From assembly GCA_963931435.1 (NCBI GenBank), contig OZ007012.1:930001-994000 (forward strand): DNA of 64,000 nucleotides, in the 5' to 3' direction. Position 1 is the stretch's first letter, and each line of letters starts with the position of its first letter. Below, piece by piece: positions 1 to 8,687 of this stretch. Origin of the DNA: Coprousia sp963931435. GTDB lineage: Bacteria > Actinomycetota > Coriobacteriia > Coriobacteriales > Coriobacteriaceae. Under the pieces are notes generated by a model, which searched no databases, was not told where the DNA came from, and was given only the letters and a program-made list of their open reading frames with translations. Both the position numbers and the translations under genes were made by a program.

Positions 1-611
1 GACGAGGCCGAGGACCCAGGCAGGGGTCGAGCTCTACGGGCTCGCGAGGGCGCTGCTGGCGATCACCACCATCAAGGAGGCGGACGGCTGGGTGCAGGCG
101 CTGCTCGCGTGGTCGGATCGCTGGGCCGGGTTTCTGGCGGAGACCACGCGCTCGGAGGACGGCAGGGTGGCGCTGACCCACGAGCGGCTCGTGAAGGCCA
201 GGCGCTCGCTCGTCAGGCTCGTCAACGCCGGGACGCTCTTCACCTACCTCGACCCAGCGCTTGCCTCCGCAGAGCCGCTCCCATCAACCAACAACCGCAT
301 CGAAGGAGGGGTCAACGCGCAGCTCAGAGCCATGCTGAGGGACCACAGAGGTCTCTCCGTGGAGAGGAGGATCAAGGCGATCTTCTGGTGGTGCTATATG
401 CACTCGCCGGATCCCCTGCCCGCCGCCGAGATCCTGCGCGTCATGCCGACGGACCGCTCGATCGCCGCCATCTACGGGCGGCTCGACGAGCGACAAAAAC
501 TGGAGGGGACTATTCCGCGATGGGGCGATGCCATCGTCTGGTCCGAGCTCCATAACTCCGAACCCTACCGGATGGACTGGGATTAGTGCTTACACACTTT
601 TTGTCCTATAA
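1..611 (+). mobile_element. Right end of an insertion sequence (IS1249-type), truncated by the window edge
   Basis: The stretch holds the C-terminal part of a transposase (stop at 584-586) followed by about 25 bases of non-coding sequence ending near 611. From 612 the reading frame of a glycosyltransferase begins in mid-domain. The end of the element is therefore inferred to lie at about 587-611. The left end, the other inverted repeat and the target duplication lie outside the window, so the exact boundaries cannot be proven here. Confidence 0.7.
2..586 (+). CDS. IS1249-family transposase, C-terminal part (5' end outside the window)
   Basis: The frame is open from base 2 to the stop at 584-586, so the protein enters from outside the window and the internal GTG at 92 is not its start. 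The sequence carries the features of the coriobacterial IS1249 group: a WSDRW segment, a GTLFTYLD segment, then STNNRIEGGVNAQLR, HRGLS and an FWWCYMHS block close to the C-terminus. It would catalyse movement of the surrounding element. The family is recognised from these conserved blocks by memory and was not searched. The catalytic acidic residues cannot all be assigned from this fragment. The next gene downstream is the glycosyltransferase that the element appears to have interrupted. Confidence 0.8.
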   Translation, partial: TRPRTQAGVELYGLARALLAITTIKEADGWVQALLAWSDRWAGFLAETTRSEDGRVALTHERLVKARRSLVRLVNAGTLFTYLDPALASAEPLPSTNNRIEGGVNAQLRAMLRDHRGLSVERRIKAIFWWCYMHSPDPLPAAEILRVMPTDRSIAAIYGRLDERQKLEGTIPRWGDAIVWSELHNSEPYRMDWD

Positions 612-1352
612 CCCGACTATGTTGCCACGATGGATGCCGACATGCAGGACCCCCCCTCGCTGCTGCCGCAGATGTATGACCGGTTGGTAACGAGCGATGG
701 TGCGGTCGATTGCGTTGCCACCCGGCGCACCACGCGTGAGGGCGAGCCGCCCATACGGTCGCTTTTCGCGCGCATGTTTTATCGCATTATCAACCGCATC
801 TCGAAGACCGAGGTGGTTGATGGCGCGCGAGACTTTCGCCTTATGACGCGTCAGATGGTTGACGCGATCCTGTCTTTGCCCGAGTACAACCGGTTCTCGA
901 AGGGCATCTTCGGGTGGGTTGGCTTCAAAACCGAGTGGATTCCCTATGTGAACGTCAACCGCGTGGCGGGGGAGAGCAGCTGGAACTTCTTCTCGCTGTT
1001 CCTCTATTCCATCGATGGCATCGTGGCGTTTTCCACCGTACCGCTCTCCATCGCTTCGGTGCTGGGGCTGGTCCTATGCTTGGTCGCCTTCATCGGGGTC
1101 ATCTTCATCGTGATACGCGCTCTCTTGGTGGGCGATCCGGTTGCGGGCTGGCCATCGCTCGCCTGCATCGTTACCATGCTCGGTGGTATCCAGCTGCTGT
1201 GCCTGGGCATCATGGGCCAGTATTTGGCGAAGACGTATTTGGAGACCAAGCGCCGCCCGCCCTACATCGTGCGGGAAGCTCATGAACAGGTGGATGCAGT
1301 GGATGATGGCGCTGCAGAAAAGCGAGGGACCCAGGGGGAAGCGGATGAGTAG
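612..1352 (+). pseudogene. CsbB/GtrB-like polyprenyl-phosphate glycosyltransferase, N-terminus removed by IS insertion
   Basis: Homology starts abruptly at 612 with PDYVATMDADMQDPPS, the DxD-type metal-binding block that normally sits about 80 residues into GT2 enzymes of the GtrB/CsbB/DPM1 type. The nucleotide-binding start of the GT-A fold is missing and is replaced by the IS end. What remains has the rest of the catalytic domain, including a DFRLMTRQM segment, and two membrane helices near the C-terminus (roughly 1010-1110 and 1150-1230). An ATG exists at 630, but a protein starting there would lack the sugar-nucleotide site. Intact members attach a sugar to undecaprenyl phosphate on the cytoplasmic face. 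The 3' end overlaps the start of the yfhO-like gene by 8 bases, as expected for a coupled pair. Confidence 0.8.
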
Positions 1353-3888
1353 GCCAGCAGCCGGCAAAGCGGCAACCGAGACAACCCCACAACCCGCCAG
1401 CAAGAGCGTGCTGGTTGCGCTGTTCTGGCTGGCGTGTTTCGCCGCGCCGATCGCCATGCTGTGCCTGCAAGCGTATTTGGGAAACACCTATCCCTTTGGC
1501 ACCGAATCCTTCTTAGCGGAAGACTTCCGGTACCAGTACATCGACTTCTTCACCTGGTATCGCAACGTGCTGTTGGGTGGGGGCAACCTGCTGTACTCGT
1601 TTGCCCAAGGGCTCGGTTCCGGTACCTGGGGCCTGTTCAGCTACTATCTCTCGAGCCCGTTCAACTTGCTGATCCTGCTGTTCGACGAGGCGCATCTGGT
1701 CGATTTCGCCTTCTGGATGACAGCGCTCAAACTCGGCTGCATCCAGGTGGCCATGGCGTTCTTTATGCGGCGGCGCTTCCAGCTGGGCTACGGGTGGACC
1801 TGGCTTTTCGCGATGTCGTTCACGCTTTCCAGCTGGATCATCACGCAGATGCGCAACCCCTTGTGGCTCGATGCGCTCATCCTGCTGCCCATCGCGTGCT
1901 GGGGTTGCTACCGGTTCATCCGCACCGGCAGATTCGTTGCGCTGGGCGTCATCGCGGGCGTAGACATCATGATTTGCTGGTACATGGCGTATATCAGCAT
2001 CCTCTTCCTCTGCCTGTACGTGCTGTTCGAGCTGGCGGCGTATGCGTTCGAGGGTAATACGCTCGATGCCCGTTTCGTGGGCGGACGGGCGCTGCGCTAC
2101 ATCGCGGCGATGCTTATCGCCCTTGGTCTTTCTGCCTGGACGTTTGCGCCTACGATTCTCGCCATGATGGGTGGGAGCAGCTCGGCTACGCTTGACCGGT
2201 TGTTCTCTTGTACGCCCACCGAGCTGCTGCTGAGCGTGGTCCCCGGTGGGTGGCAGACGAGTGGCGTTCCGCAGTTCTATACCGGTACCGTGGCGCTCGT
2301 GCTCGCCGCGGGGTTCGTGGTGAATCGCCGCGTTCCGGCAGGGCTTCGCGTGACGGGCGTGCTGTTCGGCCTCTTCATGGCGGCGAGCTCGGTCTTCGCC
2401 CCGCTGGAATACGTGTGGTGCGGCTTCCGTATCCCCAACGGCTTCTACTCGCGCACCGCCTTTTTGGTCTCGTTTCTCATCGTGTGGCTGGCAGCTTATT
2501 CGGTACGCTGCGGGTGGGAGCCGATGTGGAAGCGCGAGCCGACGGAAGGCACCGGTTCCGCGGGCGCCCCGCGCCATCTATCGCGCCGCAGGCGTTCTAT
2601 CGCCCGCCCGGTGCTTGCGGCGCTCATCGCGGTGAGCGCTGTTGAGCTCGCCGGAAACGCGTATGTGCTGTGGCCGCGGATCTACACGGGCTACCCCCAG
2701 GATGTCCACGACGGCTATCGGGCGGAAGCCGAGCGGCAGCTGGACGAGTTGAACGCCTATGACGACAACTATTTGCGTATCGATAAGACCTATACGCGAG
2801 TGGGGGCCGCCGCGTTGAACGAGGGTATAGCCGAGGGCTTCCGGCAGCTCTCCTCCTATTCCTCGGCAAGCAACCAACGCGCCATAGCCTTCCTCAACAG
2901 CGTCGGTTATAGCTCTGAGGGAGAGTTCTCGACCCGGTATTCGACAGAGAACCTTGCAATGGATGCGCTCTTGGGCGTTGCGTACGCCTCCGACTACAGT
3001 CTACCGGTGGGGTATGAGGATGTGGGTCTTACCCCAACAAGCGGCGGCGCGCGGTTCTATCGGAACCCCTATGCCCTGTCGCTCGGTTACCGTGCGCAAG
3101 ATGATGTGCTCGACGCGGACCTTTCTGCATACGACAATCCGTTCGAGCGCCAGAACGCGATCTTCCAGTCTGCAACCGGCTTGGGGCCCCTGTATGAGCC
3201 CTTGGAGGCGGAACTGGTGCATGACGGCGCCTCCTCACTCTCGTGGCGCGTCACGGTCCCCGAGGGTTGCATCGGTTACCTGTACGTGGTGACCAGCCCT
3301 GATGCCGATAGCAACCAAGCCCTCGCGCTCTCGGTGGATAACGGTTCCGTGGTGAGCGAGGGCTGGCGGTTCGACCATGCGGTCCGCGCTCTGGGTGACG
3401 AGTCGGAAGGTGAGGAGAGCCATACCGTCACCCTGTCCACGTACCCCCCGTCCGACGGGGCCGTAGCGGCACCGCTCCCCGAGGGTACGGGCTGCGTGTT
3501 CTACGAGCTCAAGGAGGATGTGTTCCAAGCGGCGATAGCTGCGCTTGCGGAAGACCAATTCGAGCCGACAACGTTTGCGGACGGTTTGGTGGAGGGTGCG
3601 TTTACCGCTTCGAAAGACGGAACGCTCCTTATGTCGATCCCTTATGAAGCGGGGTGGACGGCTACCGTCGACGGAGAGGAGCGGGAGCTCCAGCCGGTAT
3701 TCGGCGGCGGTATGACGGCGCTTGCCGTGGGTGCGGGGGAGCATGAGGTGAGGTTGTCCTACATAACCCCGGGCTTGCTGCCAGGTACGGTGGTGAGCTT
3801 CGCAACCGTGGTCCTGCTTGTCGGCGCGTACGGGGTCGTGAGATTCGGTGGAAAGCGTGCTGGGTTGTCGGGGCGCTCGGGCAATTAG
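1345..3888 (+). CDS. yfhO: YfhO-family membrane protein, probable lipid-linked-sugar to polymer glycosyltransferase
   Basis: An 847-residue protein with a first membrane helix at about residues 21-42, many further helices through the first 500 residues, a long extracytoplasmic C-terminal region and a last helix close to the end (GLLPGTVVSF onward). This layout and the early NTYPFG and DFRYQY segments fit YfhO, a GT-C-like protein that in Bacillus subtilis works with CsbB to decorate lipoteichoic acid with GlcNAc. The ATG at 1345 is chosen because AGGGGGAAGCGG sits just upstream and it overlaps the preceding stop (ATGAGTAG). Since that partner is broken here, YfhO may now lack its lipid-linked donor. 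The assignment to the family is firm; the substrate is inference. Confidence 0.8.
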   Translation: MSRPAAGKAATETTPQPASKSVLVALFWLACFAAPIAMLCLQAYLGNTYPFGTESFLAEDFRYQYIDFFTWYRNVLLGGGNLLYSFAQGLGSGTWGLFSYYLSSPFNLLILLFDEAHLVDFAFWMTALKLGCIQVAMAFFMRRRFQLGYGWTWLFAMSFTLSSWIITQMRNPLWLDALILLPIACWGCYRFIRTGRFVALGVIAGVDIMICWYMAYISILFLCLYVLFELAAYAFEGNTLDARFVGGRALRYIAAMLIALGLSAWTFAPTILAMMGGSSSATLDRLFSCTPTELLLSVVPGGWQTSGVPQFYTGTVALVLAAGFVVNRRVPAGLRVTGVLFGLFMAASSVFAPLEYVWCGFRIPNGFYSRTAFLVSFLIVWLAAYSVRCGWEPMWKREPTEGTGSAGAPRHLSRRRRSIARPVLAALIAVSAVELAGNAYVLWPRIYTGYPQDVHDGYRAEAERQLDELNAYDDNYLRIDKTYTRVGAAALNEGIAEGFRQLSSYSSASNQRAIAFLNSVGYSSEGEFSTRYSTENLAMDALLGVAYASDYSLPVGYEDVGLTPTSGGARFYRNPYALSLGYRAQDDVLDADLSAYDNPFERQNAIFQSATGLGPLYEPLEAELVHDGASSLSWRVTVPEGCIGYLYVVTSPDADSNQALALSVDNGSVVSEGWRFDHAVRALGDESEGEESHTVTLSTYPPSDGAVAAPLPEGTGCVFYELKEDVFQAAIAALAEDQFEPTTFADGLVEGAFTASKDGTLLMSIPYEAGWTATVDGEERELQPVFGGGMTALAVGAGEHEVRLSYITPGLLPGTVVSFATVVLLVGAYGVVRFGGKRAGLSGRSGN

Positions 3889-3929
3889 CTATCCTTGTGA
3901 ACGCTTGCAACGAAGAGAAAGAGGTCTCC

Positions 3930-5048
3930 ATGCGCGGCGACGCCCAATCGCTCGTTTCCGTCATCGTTCCGATCTATAACGTCGAGACATACCTCGATCA
4001 GTGCCTTGATAGCATCTCCGCTCAGACCTATCGCAATCTGGAGGTCATCTGCATCAACGACGGCAGCACGGATGGGTCGCTCGCCATCATGCAGCGCCAC
4101 GCTTCGGTTGATGGGCGCATTCGGATCATCGACAAGCCGAATGGCGGCTACGGTCAGGGTTGCAACCGCGGGATCGATGAGGCGCGCGGTGCCTGGATTT
4201 CCATCATCGAGCCCGATGACTGGATTGAGCCCCATATGTACGAGAGCATGCTCGCGTTCGCCGATTCGTTCGATGTGCCCATCGACATTGTGAAAACCCC
4301 CTGGTACGACGTGTGCGACTGGAACGATCCCGAGAAGCAGACGGAAGCACCCTGTCCCCTGGTGGGCCTGTTGAAGACCTCGAAGAGGCCCTTCGCCATC
4401 GAGGACCATCCAGAGCTTCTGGAGTTCCATCCGGCGACGTGGTCGGCCATCTATCGGCGTGAATTCCTGGTTCAGAACACTATCCGCCTTATCGAGTATC
4501 CCGGTGCGGGATGGGCAGATAACCCGTTTCTGGCGGAGACGATGGGGCGCGCTCGCGCCATCGTCTATCTGGATGAGGCGTTCTATCACTATCGCACCGA
4601 CCTGCCCGGGTCGACGTGGAACCACGCTACCGACGATGCCATCGTGCGCCCGTTCGACCGATGGGACGTCATGCTCGACATTCTCGAGCGCTGCGGGAAG
4701 ACGCAACCGGAGGTGCTCGAGGCGCACTACATGCGCGGCTTCAACTACGTCCAGGGCGCGATTTTCGATGATGGGTGGGACAACCCGCTGGTCAAGGAGC
4801 GCACGCGCGCCATGTTTCTCAAGATGGACCCTCAGATCGTGATGGGCATGCCCACGCTCAATCCCCGGCGCAAGCAGTTCTTCTTCGAGGTGATCGGCAA
4901 GCCGGTCGATCGCATCCCCTTCAGCTGGAGACGGCTTGCCTATATGGTTGACGAGGTGCGGCATCAGATCGTGATGCACGGGGTCATCGGGTTTTTCAGG
5001 CGCAGGTTCGGTGGTGGGCAGAAGCAGATTCACGCCCTGCCGTACTAG
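3930..5048 (+). CDS. Family 2 glycosyltransferase
   Basis: A 372-residue cytoplasmic GT-A glycosyltransferase. VSVIVPIYN opens the nucleotide-binding fold at residues 9-17, NDGSTD is at 43-48, and EPDDW at 94-98 sits where the metal-binding DxD motif belongs. There is no membrane helix in the N-terminal half. The ATG at 3930 is preferred over a GTG at 3897 because the purine run AGAGAAAGAGG lies at the right distance before it and the fold begins right after it. It starts 41 bases after yfhO on the same strand, so it probably belongs to the same surface-polymer operon. Donor and acceptor sugars cannot be read from sequence. Confidence 0.85.
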   Translation: MRGDAQSLVSVIVPIYNVETYLDQCLDSISAQTYRNLEVICINDGSTDGSLAIMQRHASVDGRIRIIDKPNGGYGQGCNRGIDEARGAWISIIEPDDWIEPHMYESMLAFADSFDVPIDIVKTPWYDVCDWNDPEKQTEAPCPLVGLLKTSKRPFAIEDHPELLEFHPATWSAIYRREFLVQNTIRLIEYPGAGWADNPFLAETMGRARAIVYLDEAFYHYRTDLPGSTWNHATDDAIVRPFDRWDVMLDILERCGKTQPEVLEAHYMRGFNYVQGAIFDDGWDNPLVKERTRAMFLKMDPQIVMGMPTLNPRRKQFFFEVIGKPVDRIPFSWRRLAYMVDEVRHQIVMHGVIGFFRRRFGGGQKQIHALPY

Positions 5049-5251
5049 GTACTCTCACGAAAACAGGGGGTAGTGAGGGATGGGATAGCGCCTGCGCGAT
5101 GGCCGATGTCTTGGCGTTTACGAGGGGGCGGACCATCGCTTGGACTGTCGTAGACTTATCGATCTCGCCTGTCGATTCTCTGTATTCAGCTGGGTGCACC
5201 GTATGGTTCCCTATCATATGGGGATGACGTTTTCCCGTCGAGAGGATAGTC

Positions 5252-7291
5252 ATGCCGAATGATATCGAGCCGCGCCGCGGTAGCCACTTCGCGCCGAGGA
5301 CCAGCGCACAAAGCGAGCAACATATTGACCGGCCTGCGGGCACGCGGTTTCGCGGCGAGCCGCAACATGAGCATGCCGAGTCGGCTTCCCGCGCACGGGT
5401 GAGTGCGGATGCGGATGCCGTCCGGGACGATGCGCATCGTTTTGCCCCAACGTCCCACAATCGCACGTATCATGCGGGGACATACTCAGCGTACGACGAT
5501 GACCATCGGGGCCATCGTCATCATCGTCACCGCCATCGTCATCGCGGGCGCATCATCGCGGCGGTTGTCGCCGCGGTGCTCGTGGTGCTGTTGGGGGCCG
5601 CCGGGGTTTGCGGCGCCTTGCTCTACCGCGATGCCCAGGGTATGCTGGCCACCACGCAAACGGTGCTCGACGATGCGAGCACGCTTTCCGACGCCGTGCT
5701 CGACGGCGACGGCGAGACGGCATCCGCCACGTCGGACCGCATTGTGGGGGCTGTTTCCACCATGCACTCAACTGTGGACGGCTTCACCTGGCAAGCCGCG
5801 TCGCTCCTGCCGGTGGTGGGGGAGGATATCCGATCCGCGCGCACCATGGTTTCTGCCCTCGACGCGCTCTGCCAGGAGGCGCTTGCCCCCACGGTCGAAC
5901 AGGTTGGCGGCATCAAGCTCTCGGACATCATGTCAGATGGTGCCATCAACGTCGACCTGATCACCTCGCTGGGGTCCACGCTGCAGGCGGTGGCTCCGGT
6001 CATCTCGGAGAACGCCGAGGTGATCAACGCTCTTCCCGCCGCGCATATCGGCAAGCTGAACGACGCGATCGACAAGGTAAAGGGTATCGTGGGCACGGCT
6101 GACTCCGCCGTGCAGGGCCTGAACGAGATCATGCCGTACCTCCCGCAGATGCTCGGTGCCGACGGGCAGACGCGCAACTACCTGCTCATGGCTCAGACGA
6201 ACTCCGAGATCCACGCGACGGGCGGCCATCCAGGCGCGGTGGGCATCATCAGCATCACCGATGGCGTGCTCGAGAAGGGGGATTTCGTTCCGCCGATGTC
6301 CGTCATGGAGTCCTATGACTCGCCCGTGTACGCGAACGAGGAGGAAATCGCCCTGTTCAACAACATCGGCAAGGTTCCCACCAGCAGCAACTGCACGCCT
6401 GATTTCTCCCGTGCCGGCTACATCTTCGGCGAGATGTGGAAGGATCAGGTCGGCGACGATATCGATGGCGTGATCGCGGTCGACCCGCTGTTTTTGCAGG
6501 CGCTCATGAAGCACGTGGGCGGCTTCACCGCGTCGAACGGCATCCAGGTTTCTGGCGACAACGTCGCCCGCTTGCTGCTGCACGACATCTACCTGGATGT
6601 TCCCATCGAGGAGACCGATGATTTCTTCTCCGAGGTGGCGAGCACCTCGTTTGAGCTCGTGCTCGGCAAGCTGGGTTCGATCGGTGTCACCGACCTGCTT
6701 GAAACGCTGCAGTCCGCTATCGAGAACCGCCATTTCCAGGTGTTCCTCTACAACGAGGACGAGGAAGCCGTCATGGTCAAGCTCGGGTGTGCGGGCGTGC
6801 TCAACAGCGACGAGGCGGCGCCCGAGGTGGGCGTGTTCACCGAGGATGCGACCGCATCCAAGATCTCTTGGTACCTCTCGGTAAATACCGCTATCGACGA
6901 GGGGGTGCGCAACGCGGACGGCACCACCACCTATCACGTGACCTCCACCTTCAAGAACAACTTGACCGATGAGGAGGCGGAGAGCGTGGTTGATTACGTC
7001 ACCGGCTACAATGCGGACAAGCGCAACCGTGCTGATATGCTCGGCTTCGCGTTCATTGTCTCGCCGGCCGGGGGCACCATCTCGAACATGACGTGTGCGA
7101 AATCCTCCGGCGAGCAGATGGGCGTGAACGAGAAGACCTACGAGGGTCACCAGGTGTTCACCAACGTCTACCAGCTGCTTGCGGGCGAGTACGTGACCTA
7201 CTCGTATGACGTGACCGTTTCCGCCGCGGCGGAAAAGCCGCTGGGGGTCGATACGACCCCGCTCGCCCAAGACATCGCGGGCTGGCAGTAG
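5252..7291 (+). CDS. DUF4012-domain membrane-anchored protein with a histidine-rich cytoplasmic N-terminus
   Basis: A 679-residue protein with one membrane helix at about residues 101-124 and a large extracytoplasmic domain. The segment TRNYLLMAQTNSEIHATGGHPG marks DUF4012, a family found in actinobacterial and Gram-positive envelope loci; its function is not known. Residues 1-100 are disordered-looking and hydrophilic, and a run of His and Arg (about residues 85-98) sits directly before the helix. GAGAGGATAGTC precedes the ATG at 5252. The gene follows two surface-glycan genes after about 200 bases and ends the lower-G+C block. A role in cell-wall polymer attachment or assembly is suggested only by context. 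Confidence 0.8.
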   Translation: MPNDIEPRRGSHFAPRTSAQSEQHIDRPAGTRFRGEPQHEHAESASRARVSADADAVRDDAHRFAPTSHNRTYHAGTYSAYDDDHRGHRHHRHRHRHRGRIIAAVVAAVLVVLLGAAGVCGALLYRDAQGMLATTQTVLDDASTLSDAVLDGDGETASATSDRIVGAVSTMHSTVDGFTWQAASLLPVVGEDIRSARTMVSALDALCQEALAPTVEQVGGIKLSDIMSDGAINVDLITSLGSTLQAVAPVISENAEVINALPAAHIGKLNDAIDKVKGIVGTADSAVQGLNEIMPYLPQMLGADGQTRNYLLMAQTNSEIHATGGHPGAVGIISITDGVLEKGDFVPPMSVMESYDSPVYANEEEIALFNNIGKVPTSSNCTPDFSRAGYIFGEMWKDQVGDDIDGVIAVDPLFLQALMKHVGGFTASNGIQVSGDNVARLLLHDIYLDVPIEETDDFFSEVASTSFELVLGKLGSIGVTDLLETLQSAIENRHFQVFLYNEDEEAVMVKLGCAGVLNSDEAAPEVGVFTEDATASKISWYLSVNTAIDEGVRNADGTTTYHVTSTFKNNLTDEEAESVVDYVTGYNADKRNRADMLGFAFIVSPAGGTISNMTCAKSSGEQMGVNEKTYEGHQVFTNVYQLLAGEYVTYSYDVTVSAAAEKPLGVDTTPLAQDIAGWQ

Positions 7292-7368
7292 CGCGCCATG
7301 CGGCTTGCCGATTCTATCGAGACGGGCATCACGTGTTCGTCTGAGTAGTCGGTTCTCTGCCCGTCCTC

Positions 7369-7374
7369 TATAAT
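7369..7374 (+). promoter_or_regulatory. -10 element of the tRNA-Arg promoter
   Basis: A consensus TATAAT lies 10 bases before the first base of the tRNA-Arg gene, placing the transcript start almost at the tRNA 5' end. No good TTGACA-like -35 is visible at the usual distance. Confidence 0.55.
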
Positions 7375-7383
7375 GGACGCCGC

Positions 7384-7460
7384 GCGCCCTTAGCTCAGTT
7401 GGATAGAGCAGGAGACTTCTAATCTCAAGGTCGTGGGTTCGAATCCCCCAGGGCGCACCA
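7384..7460 (+). tRNA. tRNA-Arg (anticodon UCU)
   Basis: The acceptor stem GCGCCCT pairs with AGGGCGC and the CCA end is encoded. The D arm GCTC/GAGC, the T arm GTGGG-TTCGAAT-CCCCC and the anticodon loop CTTCTAA are all present; the anticodon TCT reads AGA. The outermost anticodon-stem pair is a G-A mismatch. The gene sits at the border between the lower-G+C surface-polymer block and the G+C-rich core genome. Confidence 0.96.
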
Positions 7461-7470
7461 TGCGCGACTC

Positions 7471-7496
7471 CGGCCCGGGCCATCCCCGGGCCGTTT
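7471..7496 (+). terminator. Intrinsic terminator of tRNA-Arg
   Basis: Arms CGGCCCGGG (7471-7479) and CCCGGGCCG (7485-7493) pair perfectly around a 5-base loop and are followed by a short T run. The hairpin lies 10 bases after the tRNA. Confidence 0.65.
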
Positions 7497-7576
7497 GCAT
7501 ATGCGGCGGGCAGGTGCGGCAGGTCGGGCATGGTGGGGCGCGGCGGGGACGGGCGTCGCCCGCTCTCCGGCCGTTT

Positions 7577-8158
7577 TCATGCAGGCCGGGCGTTTTCGGC
7601 GGAGCGCTTCACTGGGCCGTCGCGAAGCAGGGTGACGATATCGGCGACCATGAGCGCCGCGAAGGACAGATAGGGCATGAAGTAGCGGTACTGCACGCCC
7701 ATGACGCCGGGCACGCCGTCGGGGGTGTGCTGCATCCAGAGCGCGAGGTAGGAGATGATCGCGGCGCCAAGGATCACGATGCAGCACCACAGCCAGAAGC
7801 CCGCGCGCGCCATGCGCGCAGCGCTCTTGCCGCGCTGGCGGACGAGCGCGACGACGACCAGGGCGGTTCCCACCGCCAGTCCGATCCAGAACGCGGCGAC
7901 GCCCTCGCGGCCGAGCAGGTAGGCGCCCTCCAGGTGGGCGATGCTGTAGGCAATATGCCCGAGCGCCTCAAAGGGGTGAGCGAGGAGGCCCGCCGAGCGC
8001 GCCTGCGCGAGTGCATGGCTCACCATCGAGGGGCTGGTGGTGAAATGCGACGTGCCGAGCTTGAGCCAGGCGACATCGATCGCCACCGCCGCCAGGAAGC
8101 ACGCGAAGATCCAGAGGGACCCGCGGCTCGCCGCATCGCCCGGGGCGCGTCCGGCTTT
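7577..8158 (-). pseudogene. Remnant (C-terminal end) of a DUF2142-type membrane protein
   Basis: Reading leftwards from 8158 the frame codes about 190 residues with three to four membrane helices and the block YLALWMQHTPDG followed by VQYRYFMPYL, the typical end of DUF2142 polytopic proteins, which are normally about 450-500 residues and occur in surface-polysaccharide loci. The frame is closed by a stop at 8159-8161 and no convincing start or ribosome site exists; only a GTG at 8084-8086 lies inside a helix. It is therefore called a 5'-deleted remnant. It faces the tRNA-Arg gene. Confidence 0.65.
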
Positions 8159-8306
8159 TCAACCGGTCTGCCGCGGTTGGCGGGCAATACGCTACCGTCA
8201 GACCGATTCTGGATTTTTTGGCTTGAAGTTTGGGGTACACTAGGCATGTCGTTTGTCGTGTCCTGCGCGCATCCCGCGCGCAGACATGTTGGAAAAGGAG
8301 ACAGCT

Positions 8307-8570
8307 ATGGTTTCTGAGAAGGTTACGCTCGTCAACCCGCAGGGTCTTCACATGCGTCCCGCCGGCCTCTTCGCCTCCACCATGGGCAAGTTCGCCTGCG
8401 ATGTGACCGTCGTCACCCCCGAGAAGGAGGTCAACGGCAAGTCCCCGATGGCGCTCATGGCTGCCGGCATCCCCTGCGGCACCGAGGTCGAGATCCGTTG
8501 CGACGGTGCTGACGAGGCCGACGCCCTCACCGCCGCCGTCGAGCTCATCAAGAGTGGCCTCGGCGAGTAG
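8307..8570 (+). CDS. ptsH: HPr, phosphocarrier protein of the sugar phosphotransferase system
   Basis: An 87-residue HPr. His15 lies in GLHMRPA and accepts phosphate from enzyme I before passing it to EIIA proteins. Ser46 in NGKSPM is the position that HPr kinase modifies in low-G+C Gram-positives; the residues after it (PMALMAAGI) deviate from the usual IMGVM. GGAAAAGGAG precedes the ATG at 8307, which fits family length better than upstream alternatives. Enzyme I follows after 117 bases. A strong terminator-like hairpin lies between the two genes, which would yield more HPr than enzyme I. Confidence 0.95.
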   Translation: MVSEKVTLVNPQGLHMRPAGLFASTMGKFACDVTVVTPEKEVNGKSPMALMAAGIPCGTEVEIRCDGADEADALTAAVELIKSGLGE

Positions 8571-8618
8571 CTCGTCTCCGTGGGCTGAACCTTGAACAAC
8601 TGAGTCCATAGGTAACGG

Positions 8619-8651
8619 CGCAGGCGTCTTGAACGGGACGCCTGCGTTTTT
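8619..8651 (+). terminator. Intrinsic terminator/attenuator between ptsH and ptsI
   Basis: A perfect 10-base-pair stem, CGCAGGCGTC (8619-8628) with GACGCCTGCG (8637-8646), is followed directly by five T residues. It lies inside the ptsH-ptsI gap, 36 bases before the ptsI start, so some read-through would be needed to express ptsI from the ptsH promoter. Confidence 0.85.
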
Positions 8652-8687
8652 GTTTGCCCGCGCGAGCGGGTGCAAAGGGAGGAACGA

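Noticed and set aside
5049..5251. A small gene or RNA between the GT2 and DUF4012 genes
   Set aside because: No start with a ribosome site, no stable hairpin series and no tRNA-like fold; treated as promoter-bearing spacer without a clear promoter.
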